Below are positions 9,057 through 15,900 of a stretch of DNA of 64,000 nucleotides, one piece after another. The translations under genes and the position numbers were made by a program. Source of the stretch: Leptolyngbya sp. BL0902 (GTDB lineage Bacteria > Cyanobacteriota > Cyanobacteriia > Phormidesmidales > Phormidesmidaceae); the NCBI RefSeq assembly GCF_016403105.1, contig NZ_CP046155.1, forward strand, positions 496,001 through 560,000, written 5' to 3'. Each line of letters begins with the position of its first letter. Positions within the stretch are counted from its first letter, which is position 1. The notes below the pieces were generated by a model. That model ran no database searches and had not been told where the DNA came from. It saw only the letters and a list, made by a program, of their open reading frames with translations.

Positions 9057-9096
9057 TTGTAGAGAGCCTATTAGGTAAGAAAAGTGTTCTCTACAA
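9057..9096 (-). promoter_or_regulatory. Inverted repeat in the permease leader
   Basis: TTGTAGAGA at 9057-9065 and its exact complement TCTCTACAA at 9088-9096, spaced by 22 bases, lie 32-71 bases before the permease start. It could be an operator for a dimeric repressor or a leader hairpin. Confidence 0.45.
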
Positions 9097-9122
9097 CCTT
9101 TATTGCCGTGGCTAGGGGCAAG

Positions 9123-10220
9123 CTAGGCCGAGCGTTTAGCCCCGTGAATCTGGGCTAGGATGGCTTGGGCCGCTTGGGTGGGGTCTGCGGCCTCCATCAC
9201 GGCGCGGACGATGGCAACCTGCTGGGCTCCGGCTTGCAAAACCTCGCTTAGGTTGTGGGTATCAATGCCGCCAATGGCGAACCAGGGTACCGGGGCCTGG
9301 GCCGCTGCATAGCGTACATAGTCTAATCCGGCGGCGGCTTTGCCCGGTTTGGTGGGGGTGCTGTGGACGGGGCCAACGCCGATGTAGTCCGCGCCTTCGC
9401 GGAGGGCACGGTTCATTTCATCGGGGTTGGTGGTGGAGCGGCCAACAATGGCTTGGGGGCCAAGGATCTGACGGGCCACAGCCACGGGTAAGTCCGTTTG
9501 GCCGAGGTGGACGCCATCGGCCCCGACGGCCAGGGCTAAATCTACCCGGTCATTCACCAAAAACAAGGCTCGGTAGCGATGGCACAGTGCCTGCAACTGC
9601 TGAGCCCGCTGAAACCGCACCTCGTCCTCGGTGTTTTTGTCGCGATACTGCACTAGGGTGATGCCCCCCTTCAGGGCCGCTTCCACGGTGGCCACCAGAT
9701 TGTCCTGGGGCGAGGTGACGAGGTAGATCGGAGATTGCCGCAGCCGTTGCAGCCGTTGTGCCCGTTGCCCGTCCATCAGGTCGCTTTCGAGGGTATAGAC
9801 CTGATAGCGCATGGCTTTGCAGGCGGCGGCGAAATCGGCCCGATAGAGCTTGCCGTATTCCTCTAGCACCCGCAGCGCCTCCTGTACCCGGCAGAGGTTG
9901 GCCTGGAGCACGGCCTGGATGTCCTCCCGCTCGGTTTCTTGGGCGTGGGTGAGGGCCGTCCCCGGATCGCCAGGGGTATCGCGGGCTTGGCGGAGGTCGC
10001 GGGTGTGCCACTGGGCGAGGGTTTGGCGCAGGTGCTTGATCTGCTCAGTGTGGGCGGTATCGTTCAACCCAAACCGATACCATTCTTCAATAATCCGCAG
10101 CCCTTCCCTGGCCCGATCTAAATTGGCGTCTAGGATGCGATACACCGCTGTTTCGGAGGGGGTGGGCAGCGGTGAAAGGGTAGACTCGGCGGCGGACGGA
10201 TAGGAGCTTTGGGCCTGCAT
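9123..10220 (-). CDS. thiE: Thiamine-phosphate synthase with N-terminal domain
   Basis: About 365 residues. The C-terminal 210 form the ThiE TIM barrel that joins HMP diphosphate and thiazole phosphate (ITLVQYRDKN, FLVNDRVDLALAVGADGVHLGQ, VGRSTTNPDEM, GADYIGVGPVHSTPTK, AIGGI). The first ~150 residues are a helical domain (VYRILDANLDRAREGLRIIEE) that is characteristic of the long ThiE of cyanobacteria and some other phyla. ATG 10220 is the likely start; 18 upstream in-frame codons look non-conserved. Permease and thiE lie on the same strand, 97 bases apart. Confidence 0.92.
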   Translation of the reverse strand: MQAQSSYPSAAESTLSPLPTPSETAVYRILDANLDRAREGLRIIEEWYRFGLNDTAHTEQIKHLRQTLAQWHTRDLRQARDTPGDPGTALTHAQETEREDIQAVLQANLCRVQEALRVLEEYGKLYRADFAAACKAMRYQVYTLESDLMDGQRAQRLQRLRQSPIYLVTSPQDNLVATVEAALKGGITLVQYRDKNTEDEVRFQRAQQLQALCHRYRALFLVNDRVDLALAVGADGVHLGQTDLPVAVARQILGPQAIVGRSTTNPDEMNRALREGADYIGVGPVHSTPTKPGKAAAGLDYVRYAAAQAPVPWFAIGGIDTHNLSEVLQAGAQQVAIVRAVMEAADPTQAAQAILAQIHGAKRSA

Positions 10221-10330
10221 GGACTCAGAATACGGTGAAGATACTGGGGGGCAACAAGGGGGACGTTTCCCCATCCTATCAGGTGCCTTCCTTGGATCTG
10301 CGCCTGCTCTAGCGGCTAGCCTTCCCTCGG

Positions 10331-10879
10331 CTAACGTTCCTCAATCACCCGGCCCAGACTGAGAAAGGAGACCCCCTGCTGGGAGGCGGTACTAATCATC
10401 ACCGCCTCAATCACCGGATCGCTAACCGAGGTTGCCGCCCGCCAGGTGACGAGGAAATTGGCCCCGGAGCCACCGAAGGTATTGCCGCTTTCCACCACTA
10501 CGGCGGTGGAAGCCAGCGGGCCAAGCTTTAGGGGTTGGCTGAGATAGGCCGTAACCAGGGTACCGCTGGAGTCATAGTAATCCACCGCTTCCACAAAAAT
10601 GGGGTGGACGGGGTCGGTATTGCGCAGGCTTAGGGTGGCGGTGAGCTGAAAGGGGCGACTGGGGCCAAAGTCGTAGATTTCGGAATACACCGGAACGTAG
10701 ACCACTTGCCCCTGGGCCACGGGCGGCAGTTGATCGGGGGCGATTTCCGTCACATTGGGGTTGACCGCCAACCCTAGGGGCACCCCCGTCGTGGGCATGG
10801 GGTTTGGGGCCGTTGAACGAGGGGGGCTCGGCGCACAGGCCGCCATCAACCCTACGGCGATCAGCCCACCAAGGCGCAT
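10331..10879 (-). CDS. DUF3124 lipoprotein
   Basis: About 182 residues. From ATG 10879 the protein starts with a short positively charged, hydrophobic signal ending in the lipobox LMAAC, so it should be lipid-anchored and face the periplasm. The mature part (QVVYVPVYSEIYDF, LSLRNTDPVHPIFVEAVDYYD, FLVTWRA) matches my memory of DUF3124, a beta-sandwich family of unknown function. A more distal start at 10948 would bury the signal and is unlikely. Confidence 0.75.
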   Translation of the reverse strand: MRLGGLIAVGLMAACAPSPPRSTAPNPMPTTGVPLGLAVNPNVTEIAPDQLPPVAQGQVVYVPVYSEIYDFGPSRPFQLTATLSLRNTDPVHPIFVEAVDYYDSSGTLVTAYLSQPLKLGPLASTAVVVESGNTFGGSGANFLVTWRAATSVSDPVIEAVMISTASQQGVSFLSLGRVIEER

Positions 10880-11108
10880 CCCGACGCCCCTAGATCTGCC
10901 TCTAGCCGTGATTGCTGGAACCGTAAGCCAAAACCTGCTGTATCCCATCGCGTTGTCCTAACGTCCTAATCTTGCCCTCGCTCAGAATTATCGGGCTCTT
11001 GTCCAGTGCTGAAAACTGGCCTGGGAACCGCTTTACCGTGGGTAGGGTCAGTCTAGACTAAACTATCTAGGGCGACCTAATAATGCAGTGTGGGAGAGGA
11101 AAACGGCC

Positions 11109-11882
11109 ATGAAACGGCGCAAACTATTGGGTTATGCAGGATCTGGGTTAGGGGCCACCGTGGGCCTAGGGCTGATGAATCGTCAGGCCGTCCAGGCGCA
11201 GCAGGCGGATCGGCTCACCCTCCGCAGTTTGGGCCACACCGCTTTTCTGTTTACCGGAGGCGGTCAGCGAATTTTGTCCAACCCCTTCCGCCGCCTAGGT
11301 TGCACCGAGGGCTTCCCTTCCCCAGCCCAGCCCGCCGACATTGTGATGATTAGCAGCCGCCTGCTAGACGAGGGCTACCTCAACGACCTCCCCGGCAATC
11401 CCCAGGTGTTGGCCGAGCCCGGAGTCTACGACATCGGCAGTCTGCGGATTCAGGGCGTGAGCGCCCCCCACGACCGCGAGGGCGGACGCCGCTTTGGCAC
11501 CAACACCATCTGGCGATGGACGCAGGCTGGCGTCACGATTATCCACATGGGTGGCGCAGCCGCTCCCCTGCGGGTGGAGGATCAGATTTTGCTAGGACGG
11601 CCCGATGTGCTGCTGGTGCCCGTGGGCGGTGGCCCCAAAGCCTATACGGCGGAAGAAGCGGTGCAGGCCATCCAGGTGTTGCGGCCCAAGGTAGTCATCC
11701 CCACCCACTACCTCACGACCGCCGCCAACGACACCTGTGACCTTAGCCCCCTAGACGACTTCCTAGCACTGATGCAGGGCACCCCCGTCACCCGCGCTCC
11801 CCAGGGCACCCTTTCCATTCGGCCCAGCGATCTGCCCAACGAGGGGATGCGGATTCAGGTCTACCAATACCCCCGCGCCTAG
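11109..11882 (+). CDS. Tat-exported MBL-fold hydrolase-like protein
   Basis: About 257 residues. The N-terminus MKRRKLLGYAGSGLG followed by a hydrophobic run is a twin-arginine signal. The mature part has the layout of UlaG-like metallo-beta-lactamase-fold proteins: LRSLGHTAFLFTGGGQRIL, DIVMISS, GVTIIHMGGAA, LRPKVVIPTHYLT. The canonical HxHxDH motif is not seen: the position after DIVMISS reads RLLDEGYLND. It may therefore be catalytically altered or inactive. It is divergent from the DUF3124 gene. Start at ATG 11109, preceded by GAGAGG. Confidence 0.7.
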   Translation: MKRRKLLGYAGSGLGATVGLGLMNRQAVQAQQADRLTLRSLGHTAFLFTGGGQRILSNPFRRLGCTEGFPSPAQPADIVMISSRLLDEGYLNDLPGNPQVLAEPGVYDIGSLRIQGVSAPHDREGGRRFGTNTIWRWTQAGVTIIHMGGAAAPLRVEDQILLGRPDVLLVPVGGGPKAYTAEEAVQAIQVLRPKVVIPTHYLTTAANDTCDLSPLDDFLALMQGTPVTRAPQGTLSIRPSDLPNEGMRIQVYQYPRA

Positions 11883-11888
11883 GGCCTC

Positions 11889-12184
11889 AGCCGTCTGTGG
11901 GCGCAGTCCCCAGTGTGAGGGCGGCGGTATATGGCGCGGCTTTGGCGGCGGGATTACGTTATATATAAGTGCATAGATGACGGTGCAGGCTAGACCCAAA
12001 CCCGTGGCAGAGGGCCGATCCCTGCCCTGGTCTTGGCAGGTTTTGACCTAGGCCAAAGGTGGCCAAGCGGGCCGCTCTCACCCCGTTGGGAGCGGCTGAA
12101 GCTGAGGGGGAGCCACACCCAACGCCTGGATCTCAAGTCTGCACCTACGTCGTACCGCTGTTCTTGTCGAGTTTCTGCATTCCT
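11889..12184. other. Spacer upstream of pepP
   Basis: About 300 bases with no gene. The pepP frame is open through much of it, but those codons lack family similarity. No promoter element was identified with certainty. Confidence 0.35.
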
Positions 12185-13492
12185 ATGGTTAATGTCTATG
12201 CCCAGCGCCGCCAGCGCGTGATGGAGTTGATTGGGGGCGGTACCGCTATTTTTGCCAGCGCCCCTACGGCGGTGATGCACAACGATGTGGAGTATCCCTT
12301 CCGCCAAGACAGCAATTTCTACTACCTCACCGGGTTCAACGAACCGGAAGCGGTGGCGGTGTTGGCCCCCCACCACCGCCACCGCTTTGTGCTGTTTGTG
12401 CGGCCCAAGGATTTGGAAAAAGAAATCTGGTCGGGCTATCGGGTGGGCATCGAGCAGGCTAAGGAACGCTACGGAGCCGATGAGGTCTACCCCATTGCCG
12501 AGTTGGGAGAACATCTGCCGAAGTATCTGGCCCAGGCGGATCGGCTCTACTACCACTTTGGTCACGACCAAGCCCTCAACACCACGATCTTAAAGCAGTG
12601 GCAGCGGCTGTTGGCCACCTATCCCAAGCGCGGCACTGGCCCGGTGGCCATTGAAGATGCCGGATTGCTGATGCAAACCCTGCGGCGGGTGAAGGACAGC
12701 GACGAACTGGAACGGCTGCGGCGGGCCATCGCCATTGCCGCCAAGGCCCACAACCATGCGCGGGAGATTACCGCCCCCGGTCGCTACGAGTACGAAATTC
12801 AGGCGGAAATGGAGCACATTTTCCGGCTCGAAGGGGCGATGGGGCCAGCCTATCCCTCCATCGTGGCCTCCGGCGATAATGCCTGCATCCTCCACTACAT
12901 CGAAAACACCCGCCAAATGCAAGCGGGCGACCTGCTGCTCATCGACGCCGGATGTGCCTACGACTACTACAATGCCGACATTACCCGCACCTTCCCGGTG
13001 GGAGGGCAATTCAGCCCAGAGCAGCGGATTTTGTACGAACTGGTGCTAGAAGCCCAACTCAAGGCCATTGACGCCGTGCAGCCCGGTGCGCCGTTTAATG
13101 CCTTCCACGATGCCGCCACCCGCACCCTCACCGAGGGCATGGTGGAGTTGGGCTTGCTGTCCGGATCGGTGGAGGATCTGATTGAAGAGAAAAAGCACAA
13201 GGCGTTTTTCATGCACGGCACCGGGCATTTTCTGGGGCTAGATGTCCATGATGCGGGCATTCTTCGCAACCCCGACAAAACCTGGAAACCCTTTGAGGCG
13301 GGCAACGTGGTGACGGTGGAGCCAGGGATTTATATTTCTCCCTATTACGAACCCGCCGAAGGCCAGCCCCCCATTGAAGATCGCTGGCGCGGCATCGGCA
13401 TCCGCATTGAAGACGATGTGCTGGTGACGGAGATAGGGCATGAGGTGCTGACAACTGCCGTTCCCAAGTCTTTGGACGCGATGGAGCACTGA
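12185..13492 (+). CDS. pepP: Xaa-Pro aminopeptidase (aminopeptidase P, M24B)
   Basis: About 435 residues from ATG 12185. The enzyme removes the N-terminal residue from Xaa-Pro peptides and has a dinuclear metal site. The N-terminal creatinase-like domain (NDVEYPFRQDSNFYYLTGF) is followed by the pita-bread domain with metal ligands in LIDAGCAYDYYNADITRTFP, HGTGHFLGLDVHD, TVEPGIYI and GIGIRIEDDVLVT. The length is typical of the family. The frame is open to GTG-type codons further upstream, but homology starts at VNVYAQRRQRVME, so 12185 is chosen. Confidence 0.93.
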   Translation: MVNVYAQRRQRVMELIGGGTAIFASAPTAVMHNDVEYPFRQDSNFYYLTGFNEPEAVAVLAPHHRHRFVLFVRPKDLEKEIWSGYRVGIEQAKERYGADEVYPIAELGEHLPKYLAQADRLYYHFGHDQALNTTILKQWQRLLATYPKRGTGPVAIEDAGLLMQTLRRVKDSDELERLRRAIAIAAKAHNHAREITAPGRYEYEIQAEMEHIFRLEGAMGPAYPSIVASGDNACILHYIENTRQMQAGDLLLIDAGCAYDYYNADITRTFPVGGQFSPEQRILYELVLEAQLKAIDAVQPGAPFNAFHDAATRTLTEGMVELGLLSGSVEDLIEEKKHKAFFMHGTGHFLGLDVHDAGILRNPDKTWKPFEAGNVVTVEPGIYISPYYEPAEGQPPIEDRWRGIGIRIEDDVLVTEIGHEVLTTAVPKSLDAMEH

Positions 13493-13527
13493 GCGATTAC
13501 ACTCTCTTAAGGGGCGGCGACTGCTCC

Positions 13528-13998
13528 ATGAACGTTGGGCCTACCATGCAAGACAATGTAGCGGCACCAAAAACCAACTTGAGCTACCAACAAACCAGTC
13601 AAATTCAAGTTCCCACCGATCCCACAGCCCTGCAATCGGTGCTGACTTGGTTTGACCAGTTTCAAACAGCTCCCGTTCCCCGTCCTCTGTGGTTGCAGTG
13701 TCAACTAGCGCTTATTGAGGGCTTTACCAACGCCATCCGCCATGCCCATGGGGGCCTGCCCAGCACCACCCCCGTCACCATCGAAGTCAGCATTTCCAAC
13801 CGCACCATCGACATCCGAATTTGGGATCAAGGGCCAGGATTTGACCTCAACACGGTGCTAAAAACCAAACTTCGCACCCACAGCCTCCATGACGAAGGCG
13901 GTCGCGGCCTAAAAATCATGTACCTCGTGGCCGATCACCTCAGCTATTGCCCCACCGACCAAGGCAACTGCCTCCACTTGCACAAGACCTATGCCTAA
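13528..13998 (+). CDS. Anti-sigma-factor-type serine kinase (RsbW-like ATPase)
   Basis: A 156-residue GHKL ATPase domain. The N box LIEGFTNAIRHAHGG binds magnesium-ATP; IWDQGPGFD and EGGRGLKIMYLVADHLSY are the G1 and G2 boxes. RsbW-like proteins phosphorylate STAS anti-anti-sigma factors and hold or release sigma factors. It sits 35 bases after pepP and 12 bases before the DUF92 gene, so all three may share a transcript. A paralogue lies at 51978-52424. No STAS partner is in the window. Confidence 0.8.
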   Translation: MNVGPTMQDNVAAPKTNLSYQQTSQIQVPTDPTALQSVLTWFDQFQTAPVPRPLWLQCQLALIEGFTNAIRHAHGGLPSTTPVTIEVSISNRTIDIRIWDQGPGFDLNTVLKTKLRTHSLHDEGGRGLKIMYLVADHLSYCPTDQGNCLHLHKTYA

Positions 13999-14010
13999 TA
14001 AGAACACACC

Positions 14011-14796
14011 ATGGCACTATCGACTGGGTTAACGGCCCTCTTCCCTTGGGTGGTGGGCGCAGGATTAAATACGCTGCTGCTGGGTCTTGCCTGGGGGCTG
14101 CCCAAAAAACTGCTCACCCCCGCCGGATACCTACATGCCTGGATATTGGGGGTGCTGGTGTGGGGTGCCCTAGGCTGGCAGGGCTATGCCGTGGTGATGG
14201 TCTACTTCCTGCTGGGCTCGGCGGTAACGCGGGTGGGCATGGCGCGGAAGCTAGCCGCAGGCATTGCCGAAGGTCGGTCAGGAGTGCGGGGGCCAGAAAA
14301 TGTCTGGGGTTCTGCCCTGGTGGGTGCCCTCTGTGCCTTAGCCATCGTTGGGCTTTCCGTGGGGTTTGCAGCGGGAGAGCCCGCGCCCTGGCCTCAGTTG
14401 TTGGCTCTGGCCTACGTCAGCAGCTTCAGCACCAAACTGGCCGATACCACCGCCAGCGAAGTGGGCAAAGCCTACGGCAAGCGCACTTTTCTCATCACCA
14501 CCCTTCAGCCTGCCCCTCCCGGCACTGAGGGCGCGGTCAGCCTAGAGGGCACCCTGGCCGGGTTGGGGGGATCTTTAGCCATTGCCCTGGTTGGCTGGGG
14601 CGTTGGGCTTATTCCTGTCTGGGGGATTGCCCTGTGCCTAGTGGCCGCCTTCATCGCCACCAACCTCGAAAGCGTGATTGGGGCAACCCTGCAAACCCAA
14701 ACCCCCTGGCTTACAAACGAGTTGGTCAACATCATCAATACCGCCATCGGTGCTGTCCTAGCCCTTGGCCTGGGCTACGGGTGGCTGCAAAGATGA
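14011..14796 (+). CDS. DUF92 membrane protein, VTE6-like (phytyl-phosphate kinase family)
   Basis: A 261-residue protein with about six membrane segments and the DUF92/TIGR00297 signature (LTPAGYLHAWILGVLVWG, YVSSFSTKLADTTASEVGKAYGKRTF, AFIATNLESVIGA). Plant VTE6, which phosphorylates phytyl phosphate for tocopherol and phylloquinone synthesis, belongs here, and cyanobacterial members are thought to do the same. The role in phytol salvage is therefore a family inference. The start lies 12 bases after the anti-sigma-type gene. Confidence 0.8.
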   Translation: MALSTGLTALFPWVVGAGLNTLLLGLAWGLPKKLLTPAGYLHAWILGVLVWGALGWQGYAVVMVYFLLGSAVTRVGMARKLAAGIAEGRSGVRGPENVWGSALVGALCALAIVGLSVGFAAGEPAPWPQLLALAYVSSFSTKLADTTASEVGKAYGKRTFLITTLQPAPPGTEGAVSLEGTLAGLGGSLAIALVGWGVGLIPVWGIALCLVAAFIATNLESVIGATLQTQTPWLTNELVNIINTAIGAVLALGLGYGWLQR

Positions 14797-15250
14797 CCGC
14801 TGACACAATCCTTTCACGCCCTTTTTGTTAGGAATTGTTAACCTGGGCCAAGAATTAACCGATGTTTTAGCCAAAAACGACATTTCCATCGGTTTATTGC
14901 TCTCCCAAGAGAACGGGGTGAGGGTAGCGCTCTAGGGAGAAATTGCGTATACCTACTTAGGCTTTTTTCTTGCTGACAGAGGCGGCGCAGCTTCGCTGAC
15001 CGTTATTATCGGCTGATGATGGGCTTACTGAGAAACTTTACTGAAGAAATATGAATTCTTTCAGAATTATCTATAAAGGCTAGTGAATATTCTTAGGCTT
15101 TGTCTCAGTGTCTCCCCCGTCGCGGGTACGCTCCTCATCAGCGTTAATAGAACTATCAGGTTTTTAACACTGTTCTTTAGGGAGCGTCTACCCTCAGAAT
15201 TCTTCCCTCTGCGGGCAAAAAGTATTCTGGGGCCGTAACGATATACCGCT
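14797..15250. other. Non-coding spacer
   Basis: 454 bases, AT-richer than the flanking genes. I see no gene, tRNA or clear terminator in it. Confidence 0.4.
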
Positions 15251-15448
15251 ATGAAGCAACTGACTTTGCAGTCCTCTTGTCCTCACCGCCTTGTGCTTAC
15301 CATTGGCACCCTCTCTCTAGGAGTCATGCTGCTGTTTCAAGCCTTTGGTACGGCCTCGGTAGCCAGCGCCAACAGTCGCGATGAGTTCCCTGGACGGCGG
15401 CAGGGTGGCGGCACCCATTGGGTGATGCCCTCCGATAGTGCCCCCTAG
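15251..15448 (+). CDS. Small exported peptide with GRRQGGGTHW motif
   Basis: A 65-residue frame. Residues 1-40 make a good Sec signal (a basic N-terminus, then VLTIGTLSLGVMLLFQAF, then ASVASAN). The mature peptide is only about 25 residues and contains FPGRRQGGGTHW. A similar GRRxGGGT segment occurs near the start of DUF928 proteins in cyanobacteria, so this is either a free-standing short relative or the stump of a longer gene. The codon after the last residue is a normal TAG and no continuation is seen in other frames. No strong ribosome-binding site. Confidence 0.5.
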   Translation: MKQLTLQSSCPHRLVLTIGTLSLGVMLLFQAFGTASVASANSRDEFPGRRQGGGTHWVMPSDSAP

Positions 15449-15488
15449 TGGGTTGTCTTCCTATTGCCAAGTTGCCAGACTAATCCTT

Positions 15489-15514
15489 GTTGTCAGATTA
15501 AGTTGTCAGATTAA
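15489..15514. repeat. Tandem duplication, period 13 bp
   Basis: GTTGTCAGATTAA occurs twice head to tail (15489-15501, 15502-15514), with a degenerate third copy just before (GTTGCCAGACTAA). Confidence 0.8.
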
Positions 15515-15557
15515 TCTTTCGCGAGATAGCTTCACCTATACTAAATCCGAATCAAAG

Positions 15558-15668
15558 ACCCCCTAAATCAATCGAGGTTTTCCTCGTTGAGGAGGCTGCA
15601 CCAACGGCAAGCTCAGCCTGAGCGAGCTCGGTTTTTAATTTGGGGGTGAACAGCCGGGATTTAGGATT
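15558..15668. repeat. Interspersed repeat, family B, short copy
   Basis: This 111-base stretch shares ordered blocks with 27307-27513: CCTCGTTGAGGA, then GC(A/G)CCAACG(G/A)CAAGCT, and a shared end CCGGGATTTAGGATT. It lies in the 450-base gap between the small exported peptide and the fusion protein gene, which otherwise holds only the 13-bp duplication. Confidence 0.7.
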
Positions 15669-15900
15669 AAGCGTTCCTATGGTTGAAATCCCTCCATCTA
15701 CATTGTGGGGATATTGACAGCCCATCAACCCTAGCCAGGGCCGCTTAGTCTCTGACGGGCACAACACTAAAAAGTAGTGGTCTCTCGTTGTCTACGAAGG
15801 TCTAGAGCGATGGCTGACGGTGGTGGGTGCGCCCATCACCGTTTTTACTGGGTGATTTCTCTGGGGTTGCTTGGGTAGCGCTGTGGCCCTCTCTCCAACG

